From positions 62,001 to 126,000 of the forward strand of contig LFLC01000025.1 in NCBI GenBank assembly GCA_001543015.1: 64,000 nucleotides of DNA, given 5' to 3'. The position numbers were made by a program, and so were the translations under genes. Position 1 is the first letter of the stretch. The number at the start of each line of letters is the position of its first letter. The stretch is from Nitrosopumilus sp. LS_AOA. GTDB lineage: Archaea > Thermoproteota > Nitrososphaeria > Nitrososphaerales > Nitrosopumilaceae. Of the stretch, positions 9,577 through 19,965 are shown piece after piece. The notes under the pieces are model-generated. The model ran no database searches, was not told the origin of the DNA, and worked only from the letters and a program-made list of their open reading frames with translations.

Positions 9577-11337
9577 ATGTGTTCAATTATTGGTTTTTCA
9601 GGAAAAGAAGTTGCAGCCCCCATTATTGTAAAGGGGTTAAAAAGAATGGAATATCGCGGATACGATAGTGTCGGAGTTGCAACAGAGTCAGATAATAAAA
9701 TTGAATTAAAGAAAGGTACTGGAAAAGTAAATGAAGTTAATTCCAAAATACAACTAGACAGTCTACCAGGTAAAGTTGGAATTGGTCACACCAGATGGGC
9801 AACTCATGGAAAAGTTACAGAACTTAATGCACATCCACATCCAAGTAATTCTGGAAAAATCGCAATAGTACATAATGGAATTATAGAAAATTTTGAGGAA
9901 TTAAAAAAACAATTAGAAAATGAAGGATATAATTTCAAAAGTGAAACAGACAGTGAGATAATTGCAAATTTACTTCAAAAAAATTATGAATCAACAAAAA
10001 ATATTAAAGATACGATTTTGAAAACAGTTTCAGAAATTAAAGGACATTATGCATTTGTTGCCATGTTTGAAAATGGCCAACTAGCAGCAGCTAGATTTCA
10101 TGAACCATTAATTATCGGTGTCGGAGAAGAAAATATCTTTTTGTCAAGTGATGTTTTAGGATTTATTGAATATACGGATAATGCAATTTATTTGAAAAGT
10201 AAAAATATTGTAATTTTAGATAAAGGGGAATTTCAAATTTTTAATTTCGAAGGTGAAAATGCAGAATATGAAATTACTAAAGTTTCAAAAGAATTTGGAG
10301 ACGCATACAAAGGAGATTATGCACATTTTACATTAAAGGAAATTTATGAACAACCTGAAACAATATTGAAAGCAGGAGAAAAAACAGTTGATGCTATTGA
10401 AAAAACAGTTGATTATATCAGACATGCAAAAAATATCTACATAACAGGGAGTGGTACAAGTTATAATTCGGCACTTATTGCAAAGCAAATTCTATCAAAA
10501 TATGCTAAAATTAAAGCAGAGCCAATTATCTCAAGCGAACTTCAATTCTCACCAGATATTCTTGAGGAGAATTCCATTTTAATTGCAATATCTCAAAGTG
10601 GGGAAAGTGCAGATGTTTTAGATGCAGTGAGAATAGCAAAAAAAGTAAATTGTAAGATAATAGCTATTGTGAATTTACTTACATCATCACTTGCACGAAA
10701 AGCAGATGTGGTAATAGGGATGAATTGTGGACCAGAAATAGGGGTGGCTGCAACAAAGAGTTTCACATCACAGTTGGTAATACTCTACAAAATTGTACAA
10801 AAATTAAGTAATAATAAAATCACAATTAATTTTGAAAAATTTTCTGAATCAATTTTAAAGATATTAGAAAATACAACCAAAATACAAAAAATTGCAAAGG
10901 AGTTAAAAGATATTTCAGATATTTACATTCTGGGTAGAGGGATAAACTATCCAATTGCAATCGAAGCTGCATTAAAACTCAAAGAATTAACATACATTCA
11001 TGCAGAAGGAATTCCAGGTGGAGAATTAAAACATGGTCCTCTCGCATTAATGGATTCTGATGTATTTGTAATGATAATAAATCCAAATGATTCAACATAT
11101 GTAGATACTCTAACTAGTGCCAGAGAAATTAAAGCACGTGGAGCAAAAATTATAGGCGTTTCAGATATTGAAAGTGAAATTTATGATTATTGGATTGAAA
11201 TTCCAAAAATTGATGAAGTGTTATATCCCATTTCAGAAATTATTCCAATTCAGCTATTATCATACTATGCAGCTCTTGAAAAAGAAACAGACCCAGATTA
11301 TCCTAGAAATTTAGCAAAATCAGTCACAGTCAAGTAA
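9577..11337 (+). CDS. glmS: Glutamine-fructose-6-phosphate aminotransferase (isomerizing)
   Basis: MCSIIGFSGKEVAAPIIVKGLKRMEYRGYDSVGVA; GHTRWATHG; ISQSGESADVLDA; AKSVTVK C-terminus. Confidence 0.97.
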   Translation: MCSIIGFSGKEVAAPIIVKGLKRMEYRGYDSVGVATESDNKIELKKGTGKVNEVNSKIQLDSLPGKVGIGHTRWATHGKVTELNAHPHPSNSGKIAIVHNGIIENFEELKKQLENEGYNFKSETDSEIIANLLQKNYESTKNIKDTILKTVSEIKGHYAFVAMFENGQLAAARFHEPLIIGVGEENIFLSSDVLGFIEYTDNAIYLKSKNIVILDKGEFQIFNFEGENAEYEITKVSKEFGDAYKGDYAHFTLKEIYEQPETILKAGEKTVDAIEKTVDYIRHAKNIYITGSGTSYNSALIAKQILSKYAKIKAEPIISSELQFSPDILEENSILIAISQSGESADVLDAVRIAKKVNCKIIAIVNLLTSSLARKADVVIGMNCGPEIGVAATKSFTSQLVILYKIVQKLSNNKITINFEKFSESILKILENTTKIQKIAKELKDISDIYILGRGINYPIAIEAALKLKELTYIHAEGIPGGELKHGPLALMDSDVFVMIINPNDSTYVDTLTSAREIKARGAKIIGVSDIESEIYDYWIEIPKIDEVLYPISEIIPIQLLSYYAALEKETDPDYPRNLAKSVTVK

Positions 11338-12388
11338 ACACTCGTCGATATTCTTCTTCTACCATTTTTAAAAATTTCTCAGAGTCATTTCCGGTTTTTA
11401 GCATCGATGAGATAATACATCCACCTGCACCCACACCTTCTTTTGCAAACCCTTCAGAAAATGCCCTCAATCCAGAATGTCGCGAATTTTTCAAATTAGG
11501 GTCTACAGAAATAATAGGAATATTTGCAATTTTTTGAACAAGTTCTTTAAAATTTGCATTCTCATCATTTGTAATATACGAAGTAGTTCCAATGATAGTA
11601 TTTTCTTCATTAAATCCAATTTTTGATGCAAATGCCAACACAGCAGCCATCTGAGTTCCACCAGCTAACATTACTTTAGAAACTCCAGAAGCTGAGCTTA
11701 GCATTCCAGCAACAAAAGGAATCATGGGATCACCGACTTTAGCAACAATACTGTAAGGATGATCAGAATCAATTCTTTTGAGTGCAGATTCAACAATTTG
11801 ATTTTTTAATTCAATAGGATTCTCTGGAATGCTAGAACTGACTTTAGCATCAAAACCTAATGCGCGTAACACAGCTAATGCTGTGGTAGTTCCTCCAGGA
11901 ATACTTTCACCAATTACCAAACAATCAGTTAATGATGCTAAACTTCTTCCAAGAATTCTTCCAAAATCAACTGCTTGAGAAACTTCTGAATCAGTCATAG
12001 CATCTTCAATGGAGATATTTTTTCCAAAAGGTAATCCGGTTTCAATAAAAGGTAATTGGGGAGAAATTTTACTTCCCGCATTAATCGTTAAATGAGGAAT
12101 ACTAGATGATTCCAAAGCAATTTTGGTTAATAATCCAGGAGTGGGTTTGCCATCAGGAGTCATTGGAATTTTATCAATTGTTTTACAATACCCATAATGT
12201 AGATATTCTGCATCAGCTGGTGGAGTAAATTGGATTGAATTTTTATCAGCACCTGCAAAAGTGATTCCAGGAATTTCACAGGTTTCAGTATAAGAAATTA
12301 CAAATGCAAATAGGGATTTTCCAGATTTTATTGTTTCAAGAAAATTTTGAGCTTGCTCAATATTACCAATTAATTCAAAATTTTCCAA
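11330..12388 (-). CDS. cobT: Archaeal CobT-like nicotinate-nucleotide-dimethylbenzimidazole phosphoribosyltransferase
   Basis: VIGESIPGGTTTALAVLRALG; MLAGGTQMAAVLAFA; EGVGAGGC C-terminal motif. Confidence 0.8.
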   Translation of the reverse strand: MENFELIGNIEQAQNFLETIKSGKSLFAFVISYTETCEIPGITFAGADKNSIQFTPPADAEYLHYGYCKTIDKIPMTPDGKPTPGLLTKIALESSSIPHLTINAGSKISPQLPFIETGLPFGKNISIEDAMTDSEVSQAVDFGRILGRSLASLTDCLVIGESIPGGTTTALAVLRALGFDAKVSSSIPENPIELKNQIVESALKRIDSDHPYSIVAKVGDPMIPFVAGMLSSASGVSKVMLAGGTQMAAVLAFASKIGFNEENTIIGTTSYITNDENANFKELVQKIANIPIISVDPNLKNSRHSGLRAFSEGFAKEGVGAGGCIISSMLKTGNDSEKFLKMVEEEYRRVFT

Positions 12389-12395
12389 AATGTCA

Positions 12396-13004
12396 CTAAC
12401 CCATCATTTCAATAAACTGCTGTTCAGTTCTTTTTTGCATTATCATATTAGTGATTTTTTCTTGACCAATAGTTGATACCTCTGAATTTCCATAATTATG
12501 ACCAGGATACATAATCAATTCATCATCCAATGAGTAGAGTACATCAAAAAGACTATGGTAAAGATCTTTTGCACTGCCTCCAGGCAAATCTATTCTTCCA
12601 CAATTTCCAACAAACAAAGTATCACCTGAAAAAAGTTTTCCATCACCCATCAAACAAATGCTATCCTTTGAATGGCCAGGAGTATGAAGGACTTTTAATT
12701 TTGAATTTCCAAAATCGATAGTATCACCATCCTTTACTGAAATGTCATGTTTTAATTCAGATAATTCATGTTGAATGATTGGAGCTTTAGTTGACTTAAC
12801 CATTGCTTCATTTCCAAGAGTGTGATCAAAATGGTGATGTGTGTTAACGATGTATTTTATTTTCAGATTATTTTTTTTAATTATTAATTCTAATTCGACA
12901 AGATCCCATGAAGGATCTAGTATAATGGCTTCATTTGTTTCATCATCTTCTAAAATATATGAAAAATTCTCCATGCTACCAACAGAAATTTGATGGACTT
13001 TCAA
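12396..13004 (-). CDS. Metallo-beta-lactamase-fold hydrolase (glyoxalase II-like)
   Basis: NTHHHFDHTLGN, HTPGHSKDSICL, FSGDTLFVGNCGRIDLPGG, YPGHNYG. Confidence 0.93.
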   Translation of the reverse strand: MKVHQISVGSMENFSYILEDDETNEAIILDPSWDLVELELIIKKNNLKIKYIVNTHHHFDHTLGNEAMVKSTKAPIIQHELSELKHDISVKDGDTIDFGNSKLKVLHTPGHSKDSICLMGDGKLFSGDTLFVGNCGRIDLPGGSAKDLYHSLFDVLYSLDDELIMYPGHNYGNSEVSTIGQEKITNMIMQKRTEQQFIEMMG

Positions 13005-13666
13005 AGAATACCCTCTTCAGCTTCTGGCGGAATTCCAATTTTTTCGGCATATAGTTCACCAGTCAAATCTTTTCTTTTAGGAATCCCTTGTTTCATTTTA
13101 TGAAATGTGACTGTCATATCACATTTTGTGAAAATATTTGCAGTCTCACCGGTTTGAGGATTTAATCCAGAAGGAACATCTACTGCAAATTTGAAACAAT
13201 TTGTTTTGTTGATAAAATTAATTGCAGAAGCATATGGTTCCCTTATTTCTCCAATAATTCCCGTACCAAAAATTCCATCAATTATCACATCTGGATTAAA
13301 ATTATATTCAAAAGAGTCACCAGAAATTAGTTTGACTGATGGCATTTTTTTTAAGATGGACCAATTCCAGTTACTTTCATCAGTTTTGATGTTTTCAGGG
13401 GTACCAAGAAGTGCAACTGTAACTTTAGCACCATATCCAGATAGATGTCTTGCCATTACCAATCCATCACCGCCATTATTTCCTAATCCTACAAAGATCA
13501 AAATATTTTTTGAATCAATATTCTCAATTTTTTCAACTAGTCTTCTAACTGCAGATGCACCAGCATTTTCCATCATGAATTTTTTTAAAAATCCCATATC
13601 ATGTCCTTTATTTTCAATTTTGTACATTTGTTTAACTGTAATTTCCATATTGAACATGAAAATCAT
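13001..13666 (-). CDS. nnrE: NAD(P)H-hydrate epimerase (YjeF N-domain only)
   Basis: FVGLGNNGGDGLVMARHLSGYG; VIDGIFGTG; AVDVPSGLNPQTG; likely start at MEITVKQ. Confidence 0.88.
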   Translation of the reverse strand: MIFMFNMEITVKQMYKIENKGHDMGFLKKFMMENAGASAVRRLVEKIENIDSKNILIFVGLGNNGGDGLVMARHLSGYGAKVTVALLGTPENIKTDESNWNWSILKKMPSVKLISGDSFEYNFNPDVIIDGIFGTGIIGEIREPYASAINFINKTNCFKFAVDVPSGLNPQTGETANIFTKCDMTVTFHKMKQGIPKRKDLTGELYAEKIGIPPEAEEGIL

Positions 13667-13720
13667 ATCTAAAATAAGAGTTTGGCAAACGACTTTATCC
13701 AGGTTTTGTCATATCCAATC

Positions 13721-14335
13721 ATGACACTAAAAAATGTAAAATTATCATTAAACAAAATTACAAAATCTTTAGGAGAGGTACAAGATTCAAGAGAATTTTT
13801 ACTAAAAAATACTAGAGAGATTGTCATCCTCTGCAGTAAATCAATTATTGCAGTACACAAAGGGGATTTGAAAACCGGTAAAAATAATTTAAAACAAGCA
13901 GATTTACTCTTAAAAAAATACAAGAAAAAAGCAACAGGACAATTAAGAAGATACCTCATTACGCCTGAACAAGAATTTGTAGAGGCTGCATGTCTAATTG
14001 CAATTGTTGAAAAAAAAGAAATTCCTTCAGATGAAAAATTAGGCGTAATGCCAGAGTCATATGTTTTAGGATTGCTTGATTGTGTAGGTGAATTGAAAAG
14101 AAGAGTTTTTGATAAAATAAGAATTGGTGAAATTGATGATGCCAATAAAATTTTTGAAGTGATGGAGGAACTATATCTTCAATTATACACTTTTTCAATG
14201 TATGACAAAGTAGTAAAAGAAGCCAGAAGGAAAATTGATGTCAATAGAATTCTAGTGGATGATGTCAGAGCAATAATTACTGAAGAAAAAAGAAGATCTG
14301 AATTAATTAAAACTTTGAAAAAACTAGAAAAATAA
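13721..14335 (+). CDS. Translin-like family protein
   Basis: Helical protein with ...TPEQEFVEAACLIAIVE...VMPESYVLGLLDCVGELKRRVFDKIRIGEIDDANKIFEVMEELYLQLYTF, translin-like; start taken at MTLKNVK. Confidence 0.65.
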   Translation: MTLKNVKLSLNKITKSLGEVQDSREFLLKNTREIVILCSKSIIAVHKGDLKTGKNNLKQADLLLKKYKKKATGQLRRYLITPEQEFVEAACLIAIVEKKEIPSDEKLGVMPESYVLGLLDCVGELKRRVFDKIRIGEIDDANKIFEVMEELYLQLYTFSMYDKVVKEARRKIDVNRILVDDVRAIITEEKRRSELIKTLKKLEK

Positions 14336-14351
14336 AATTATTATTTTAAGT

Positions 14352-14435
14352 GCGGACGATGGGATTTGAACCCACGTACTCCTAAGAGACTAGCCCCTCA
14401 AGCTAGCGCCTTTGGCCAGGCTGGGCGACGTCCGC
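14352..14435 (-). tRNA. tRNA-Leu(GAG)
   Basis: GCGGACG...CGTCCGC acceptor, anticodon loop TTGAGGG, T-loop TTCAAAT, long variable arm. Confidence 0.95.
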
Positions 14436-14487
14436 AATGAAATTTCCGTGCATGGTTTTTATAATCCTTGATTATCTTTTCGTTCGT

Positions 14488-14724
14488 ATGTTAATTCCTG
14501 TTAGATGTTTTACATGTGGAAATATGGTAGCAGACAAATTTGAGGATTATCAAAATAAAGTCAAAGCAGGAGAAGATCCAAAAAAAGTGTTAGATTTTTT
14601 AGGAATTGAAAGATATTGTTGCAGAAGAATGCTGTTAACTACGGTTGAAACAATACAACAAGTAATTCCATTTTATGAAGCAATTCAGAAAAGAAAAGAA
14701 GAAGTTCAATCTGAGTTAGAATAA
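14488..14724 (+). CDS. rpoN: DNA-directed RNA polymerase subunit N
   Basis: MLIPVRCFTCGNMVADKFEDY...LGIERYCCRRMLL; start set at 14488 rather than the ORF-track start 14437. Confidence 0.97.
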   Translation: MLIPVRCFTCGNMVADKFEDYQNKVKAGEDPKKVLDFLGIERYCCRRMLLTTVETIQQVIPFYEAIQKRKEEVQSELE

Positions 14725-14725
14725 C

Positions 14726-15964
14726 TTGGCTACGATCACCTCAATTGAAGGGCGTATCATATACAATAGTAGAGGAAGTAAAACAATCGAGGTAGATATT
14801 GAGTCAGATGGAAAATTTCTCGGCAGAGTTTGTGCCCCATCTGGTGCAAGTGTAGGAAAATATGAAGCAGTAAGTTTTCCTAATGAAAAGCCAGAAAATA
14901 GTCTACAAATTCTAAAAGAAAATTCTCAGAAATTTATCGGTATAGAATCTTCAGACCTTAAAGGAATTCACGATATTTTAAAAAAATTGGATGATTCTTC
15001 AAACTATTCAAAAATTGGAGGAGGATTAGCTTTTGCAATAACAATTGCATCAATGGAATCAGCCTCAAAGGCATTAGGTCAACCATTGTTTCAAACATTA
15101 TCATCTGAATCATCATTCAAATTTCCATTTCCAATAGGTAATATTTTGGGAGGTGGAGCACATGCAGGTCCAGGAACACCAGATATTCAAGAGATTTTAA
15201 TTTGTGCAACAGGATCAAAAACCATTGAAGAAGCTATTGAAACTAATTTATTAGTTCATAAAGAATTACGTAAAGTTTTAGAAAAAGAAGATCCTACTTT
15301 TACAAATGGAAGAGGAGATGAAGGTGGTTGGGCACCAAAACTAGAAAATCAAAAAGCATTAGAGGTTTCTGTAAAAGCTTGTGAAAATTTGGGATTTACT
15401 TTAGGAAAAGAGGTATCATTAGGAGTAGACTTTGCATCATCTACACAGTGGAATGAAGAAAAACAAAAATATCAATATGACAGAGCAGGGTTTGAAAATT
15501 CTACCGGAGAGCAAATTGATTTTGCAGCAGACATTATTGAAAAATACAAATTGATTTATGCAGAAGATGCAGTTCATGAAGAAGCATTTGATGACATGTC
15601 AGAGTTAACTGCTAAATTTCCAAATACTTTGATCACAGGTGATGATTTAACAGTTACAAATAAAAAAATTCTATCAAAAGCAATTAGTTTAAAATCATGT
15701 AATGCCGCTATTCTCAAAGTAAATCAAGCAGGTAGTCTTTATGATGCTCTTGAATTTGCAGATGAGGCAAATCAAAATAATATCAAATTAATCACATCAC
15801 ATAGATCGGGGGAATCCATTGATTCGCAAATATCCCACATTGGTATTGCAACAAAATCAAAAATGCTCAAAGTTGGCGTAGTAGGAGGAGAAAGAATAGC
15901 AAAAATAAATGAATTATTACGCCTATCAGAGCATGATTTAATACGCGGTATGGCAGAGATTTAA
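14726..15964 (+). CDS. eno: Enolase
   Basis: IIYNSRGSKTIEVDI, GAHAGPGTPDIQEIL, EDAVHEEAFDD, ITSHRSGES. Confidence 0.97.
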   Translation: MATITSIEGRIIYNSRGSKTIEVDIESDGKFLGRVCAPSGASVGKYEAVSFPNEKPENSLQILKENSQKFIGIESSDLKGIHDILKKLDDSSNYSKIGGGLAFAITIASMESASKALGQPLFQTLSSESSFKFPFPIGNILGGGAHAGPGTPDIQEILICATGSKTIEEAIETNLLVHKELRKVLEKEDPTFTNGRGDEGGWAPKLENQKALEVSVKACENLGFTLGKEVSLGVDFASSTQWNEEKQKYQYDRAGFENSTGEQIDFAADIIEKYKLIYAEDAVHEEAFDDMSELTAKFPNTLITGDDLTVTNKKILSKAISLKSCNAAILKVNQAGSLYDALEFADEANQNNIKLITSHRSGESIDSQISHIGIATKSKMLKVGVVGGERIAKINELLRLSEHDLIRGMAEI

Positions 15965-15971
15965 AATCGTC

Positions 15972-16595
15972 ATGAGTGAACAAACAGAAGCAATCGACAT
16001 CAAAAAGAAGATCCTATCTACAGGAATTAGAGTAGGAACCCAAGTAAAGACAAAATTCATGATTCCATTCATCACAAAAGCTAGTCCAGAAGGGCTCTAC
16101 ATGCTAGATTTAGATATTACACTTGAAAAAATTAAAACCGCAGCCAAATTTATCAATAGACTAGGTCCAGATAATCTCATTGTTTGTTCAGGAAGACAAT
16201 ATGCAGAAACTCCAATAGAAAAATTCTGTGAAATGTTAGGTGCTAAACAACTCCTTGGAAGATTTATGCCAGGAACTTTAACAAATCCATCATTACCATA
16301 TTACATTGAACCAAAATTAGTCTTTATTTCAGATCCACAAGTTGATGAACAAGCAATTATCGAGGCAACTAATGCAGGTATTCCAATTATAGGAATTGCA
16401 AATACAGATAACCTCACATCAAATTTGGATGTAATAATTCCAGCAAACAACAGAGGAAGAAAAGCTTTAGCTACGGTTTACTGGTTACTAGTACGTCAAA
16501 TTCTCATTGAAAAAGGAGAGTTAAAAGAAAATGAATCAATGAAATATGAAATAGACGATTTTGAAACAAAGATTACCGAAGAGGGAATCAACTAA
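15972..16595 (+). CDS. rpsB: 30S ribosomal protein uS2
   Basis: GRFMPGTLTNP, PKLVFISDPQVDEQAIIEATNAGIPIIGIANTDN. Confidence 0.97.
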   Translation: MSEQTEAIDIKKKILSTGIRVGTQVKTKFMIPFITKASPEGLYMLDLDITLEKIKTAAKFINRLGPDNLIVCSGRQYAETPIEKFCEMLGAKQLLGRFMPGTLTNPSLPYYIEPKLVFISDPQVDEQAIIEATNAGIPIIGIANTDNLTSNLDVIIPANNRGRKALATVYWLLVRQILIEKGELKENESMKYEIDDFETKITEEGIN

Positions 16596-16618
16596 ATCAA
16601 TCAAAATTTAGTGTTCAC

Positions 16619-17560
16619 TTGATATCTAAAGCATCAGCACCAGGAAAAGTAATTCTATTTGGAGAGCATTTTGTTGTATACGGAGTAAAAGCAATTCTTT
16701 GTGCAATCAACAAAAGAGTTACAGTTACAGCAGAAAATATTGAAGATAAAATAATTTCCATCAAATCAAACATAGGTGATTTAGAATTACAACCAAACAA
16801 ACCAATTTCAGAAATTGATTCACCACTAAAACCATTTTATTATTTAGCAAATAAAATGATACAAAATCAAAATGCAGGAATTAAAATTATAGTTAAATCA
16901 GAAATCCCATTAGGAGTTGGACTGGGATCATCATCAGCTTGTTGTGTCGCAGGAGCTGCTGCAATTTCTAGATTGTATTCGGATACATCAAAAGAAAAAA
17001 TTTTAGAATTTGCAATAGAGGCTGAAAAAACTATTTTCCAAAACACTTCAGGGGCAGATTGTACGGTTTGTACATATGGTGGAATTATGGAATTTAACAA
17101 AGAAAATGGGTATACAAAAATAAAATCTGAGCCTAATTTTCATTTAGTAATTGCAAATTCAAACATAGAACATTCTACTGAATTAGTAGTAAATGAAGTA
17201 AAATCATTTAAAGAAAAAAATGAAGAGGAATTTTCAAAATTATGTGATAATGAAACAAATCTAGTGGAAGATGTTTTGGAATTATTAAAAGAAAATAATA
17301 CTAAAAAATTAGGAGAGAAAATTAATCAAAATCAAAAATATCTCGAGGCAATAGGAGTTTCAAATGAAAAAATTAAAGAAATGATACAAATTGGGATGAA
17401 ATCGTCTTTTGGTGCAAAAATCACTGGTGCCGGAGGTGGAGGATGTATTTTTGCATTAACAGATGAAACAAATTTGAATGAAACAATTAATCAATTTAGA
17501 AATAAGAGTTTTGAATGCTTTTCAGTAAAAATTGATCTTAAAGGACTGAATACTTTTTAA
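16619..17560 (+). CDS. mvk: Mevalonate kinase
   Basis: APGKVILFGEHFVVYG, PLGVGLGSSSACCVA, KITGAGGGGCIFAL. Confidence 0.96.
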   Translation: MISKASAPGKVILFGEHFVVYGVKAILCAINKRVTVTAENIEDKIISIKSNIGDLELQPNKPISEIDSPLKPFYYLANKMIQNQNAGIKIIVKSEIPLGVGLGSSSACCVAGAAAISRLYSDTSKEKILEFAIEAEKTIFQNTSGADCTVCTYGGIMEFNKENGYTKIKSEPNFHLVIANSNIEHSTELVVNEVKSFKEKNEEEFSKLCDNETNLVEDVLELLKENNTKKLGEKINQNQKYLEAIGVSNEKIKEMIQIGMKSSFGAKITGAGGGGCIFALTDETNLNETINQFRNKSFECFSVKIDLKGLNTF

Positions 17561-17583
17561 TTGACTAAATATTTTGAAACAGC

Positions 17584-18339
17584 ATGATTCTGATTAAATT
17601 AGGCGGTTCAATTATTACAAATAAAGAAAAACCACTTTCACCTAGACGAAAAACGATAGACAGTCTTACAAAAAGTTTGAAAAAAATTAGTGAGCCAACA
17701 ATAATTGTTCATGGTGGAGGTTCCTATGGACATTACTGGTCTGTAAAATATGACATGCATACAAAAGAAAAAAAATATGATCTTAGAGGTGTTGCAATAA
17801 TTAAAAATTCTATGATTGAGTTAAACAAAATCATTTTAGACTCTTTATTAAAAAATAAACTGTCTCCTTATTGTCTTCCACCAACTGATTTTATGTCAGG
17901 AAATAAACCAATTACAAAAAAAGTAAAAGAGATTGAAAAAATTGCAAAATCAGGCATGATTCCAGTAACATATGGTGATGCATTGTGGTTTGGTCAAAAT
18001 AAAACATACATCTTATCAGGGGACAAAATAATGACTCATCTTGCAAAAATTCTAAAACCAAGATTAACTATTTTTGCTCTAAATGAAGATGGGGTATATT
18101 CTGACCTAAAATCAAAAAAATTAATTTATGAATTAAAGGATGAACGTCCATCAATTTCAGAAAATAAAATGGATGTAACTGGTGGAATGACTAGAAAAAT
18201 TGAAGAAGCATCAAAAATTGCAAAAATGAGAATGAATGTATTTTTTGTAAATGGAAATAAACCAGACAGAATTGTAAAAGCAATTAAAAATAATAAATTT
18301 GATGGTACGTTGTTTAGAGGTAAAAAAAATGTCAGATGA
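17584..18339 (+). CDS. ipk: Isopentenyl phosphate kinase
   Basis: MILIKLGGSIITNKEKP, IIVHGGGSYGHYW, DVTGGMTRKIEEA; neighbour of mvk/idi. Confidence 0.93.
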   Translation: MILIKLGGSIITNKEKPLSPRRKTIDSLTKSLKKISEPTIIVHGGGSYGHYWSVKYDMHTKEKKYDLRGVAIIKNSMIELNKIILDSLLKNKLSPYCLPPTDFMSGNKPITKKVKEIEKIAKSGMIPVTYGDALWFGQNKTYILSGDKIMTHLAKILKPRLTIFALNEDGVYSDLKSKKLIYELKDERPSISENKMDVTGGMTRKIEEASKIAKMRMNVFFVNGNKPDRIVKAIKNNKFDGTLFRGKKNVR

Positions 18340-18979
18340 ATATGTAATTTTAGTTGATGAAAATGATATTCCAATTGGTACTGAGGAAAAAGTAAAGTGC
18401 CATTTACCAGATGGAAAATTACATAGAGCATTCACGGCTTTACTGTTTGATAAAAATGGTAGACTAGTACTCACTAGAAGAGCAAAAGAAAAAATGCTAT
18501 GGCCTGAAGACTGGGATGGGACATTTGCAAGTCATCCAAGAGAATCTGAAACATATGTTTCATCAGGTGAAAGAAGGATGCCTGAAGAATTAGGGATAGA
18601 GGGAGAATTAGATTATTTACACAAGTTTGAGTATCATGTACCTTACAAAAATGTGGGTTCTGAAAATGAAATTTGCGGAACATTAATTGGAGTAATTGAT
18701 GAATCAACAGAATTAAAAAAGATTGAAGGAGAAATTGATGAAGTTAAATGGATTTCTGCAATGGAATTATTATCAGAAATTAAAACAAATCCAAAAATTT
18801 ATTGTCCGTGGATGCTTATCGCATTAGAATTTTTAGATAAATCAGACAAATCCATGCTTGAAAAGTATGCAAATATCTTATCTACATGGATAAGTAGTGA
18901 AATTCATGCAGGGTTGTTAGAAGCAATCAAAACCCACATACCAGAAGACAAATGGAGATTAGTAAATGAAAAAAACTAA
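18329..18979 (+). CDS. idi: Isopentenyl-diphosphate delta-isomerase, type 1 (Nudix)
   Basis: MSDEYVILVDENDIPIGTEEKVKCH...LHRAFTALLFD...LTRRAKEKMLWPEDWDGTFASHPRESE...RRMPEELG. Confidence 0.94.
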   Translation: MSDEYVILVDENDIPIGTEEKVKCHLPDGKLHRAFTALLFDKNGRLVLTRRAKEKMLWPEDWDGTFASHPRESETYVSSGERRMPEELGIEGELDYLHKFEYHVPYKNVGSENEICGTLIGVIDESTELKKIEGEIDEVKWISAMELLSEIKTNPKIYCPWMLIALEFLDKSDKSMLEKYANILSTWISSEIHAGLLEAIKTHIPEDKWRLVNEKN

Positions 18980-19946
18980 ACAAATAGAACAAAATGCAAA
19001 ACTCGTAAACAAGTATCTTAATTCAAAATTAAAAGGAAGTCCAAAAAAACTCTACGATGCTGCTGGACATTTAATAATTCATGGTGGAAAAAGATTAAGG
19101 CCATACATGGTAATTAGAAGTTGTCAAATAGTAGGTGGAAAAAGTTCCAATGCCATGAATGCTGCAAGTGCCGTAGAAATGGTTCATAATTTTAGTTTAG
19201 TTCATGATGATATAATGGATAATGATGAAATGCGTCATGGAGTGCCAACAGTGCATAAAAAATATGGAATGCCAATTGCAATTCTTGCAGGAGATGTTTT
19301 ATTTTCAAAAGCATTTCAAATAATTTCAGATTCAAAATTATCTCCGAATGCAACTTTACAACTTGTATCTAGACTTGCAAAAGCTTGTGTAGATATTTGT
19401 GAAGGTCAATTATTAGATGTGAAAATGGCAGAAGAGAAAAGAATCCCAACACAATCAGACTACATTACAATGATTGGTAAAAAAACGGCAGCATTATTTG
19501 ATGTGTCTTGTGCAATGGGTGCTATTTGTGCATCAAACAAATCTAAGGATGTTTCAAATCTATCAACATTTGGAAGAAATTTAGGAATTGCGTTTCAAAT
19601 TACAGATGATCTAATTGGAGTGATGGGAGATCCAAAAATCACTAAAAAACCAGTTGGTAATGATTTACGAGAAGGTAAAAAATCACTTCCTATTCTGATG
19701 GCAATAAAATTAGCAAAAAATAATGATAAAAAAATAATTTTAAAAGCATTCGGAAATTCAAAGATATCTAAAAAAGATCTGAATAAGGCAGTAGATGTGA
19801 TAAGATCTCTTGGAATTGAAGAAAGTGTAAGAAAACAGGCACTAAAATATGCCGAAAAGGCTGAAAAATCATTGGCAAAATACTCAGGTTCTGCTAAAGC
19901 AGAATTAATCACATTATTAGATTTTGTAGTTAAGAGAAGTGTGTAA
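18966..19946 (+). CDS. idsA: Polyprenyl (geranylgeranyl/farnesyl) diphosphate synthase
   Basis: GGKRLRPYMV, LVHDDIMDND (DDxxD), FQITDDLIG. Confidence 0.93.
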   Translation: MKKTKQIEQNAKLVNKYLNSKLKGSPKKLYDAAGHLIIHGGKRLRPYMVIRSCQIVGGKSSNAMNAASAVEMVHNFSLVHDDIMDNDEMRHGVPTVHKKYGMPIAILAGDVLFSKAFQIISDSKLSPNATLQLVSRLAKACVDICEGQLLDVKMAEEKRIPTQSDYITMIGKKTAALFDVSCAMGAICASNKSKDVSNLSTFGRNLGIAFQITDDLIGVMGDPKITKKPVGNDLREGKKSLPILMAIKLAKNNDKKIILKAFGNSKISKKDLNKAVDVIRSLGIEESVRKQALKYAEKAEKSLAKYSGSAKAELITLLDFVVKRSV

Positions 19947-19965
19947 TTTTTACAGGTAAAATCAC

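Noticed and set aside
14437-14487. N-terminal extension of rpoN
   Set aside because: Starts right next to the tRNA-Leu gene; family start is MLIPVRCF at 14488
14488-19946. rpoN-eno-rpsB-mvk-ipk-idi-idsA as a new operon
   Set aside because: Matches a known conserved archaeal gene order linking rpoN/eno/rpsB with mevalonate pathway genes
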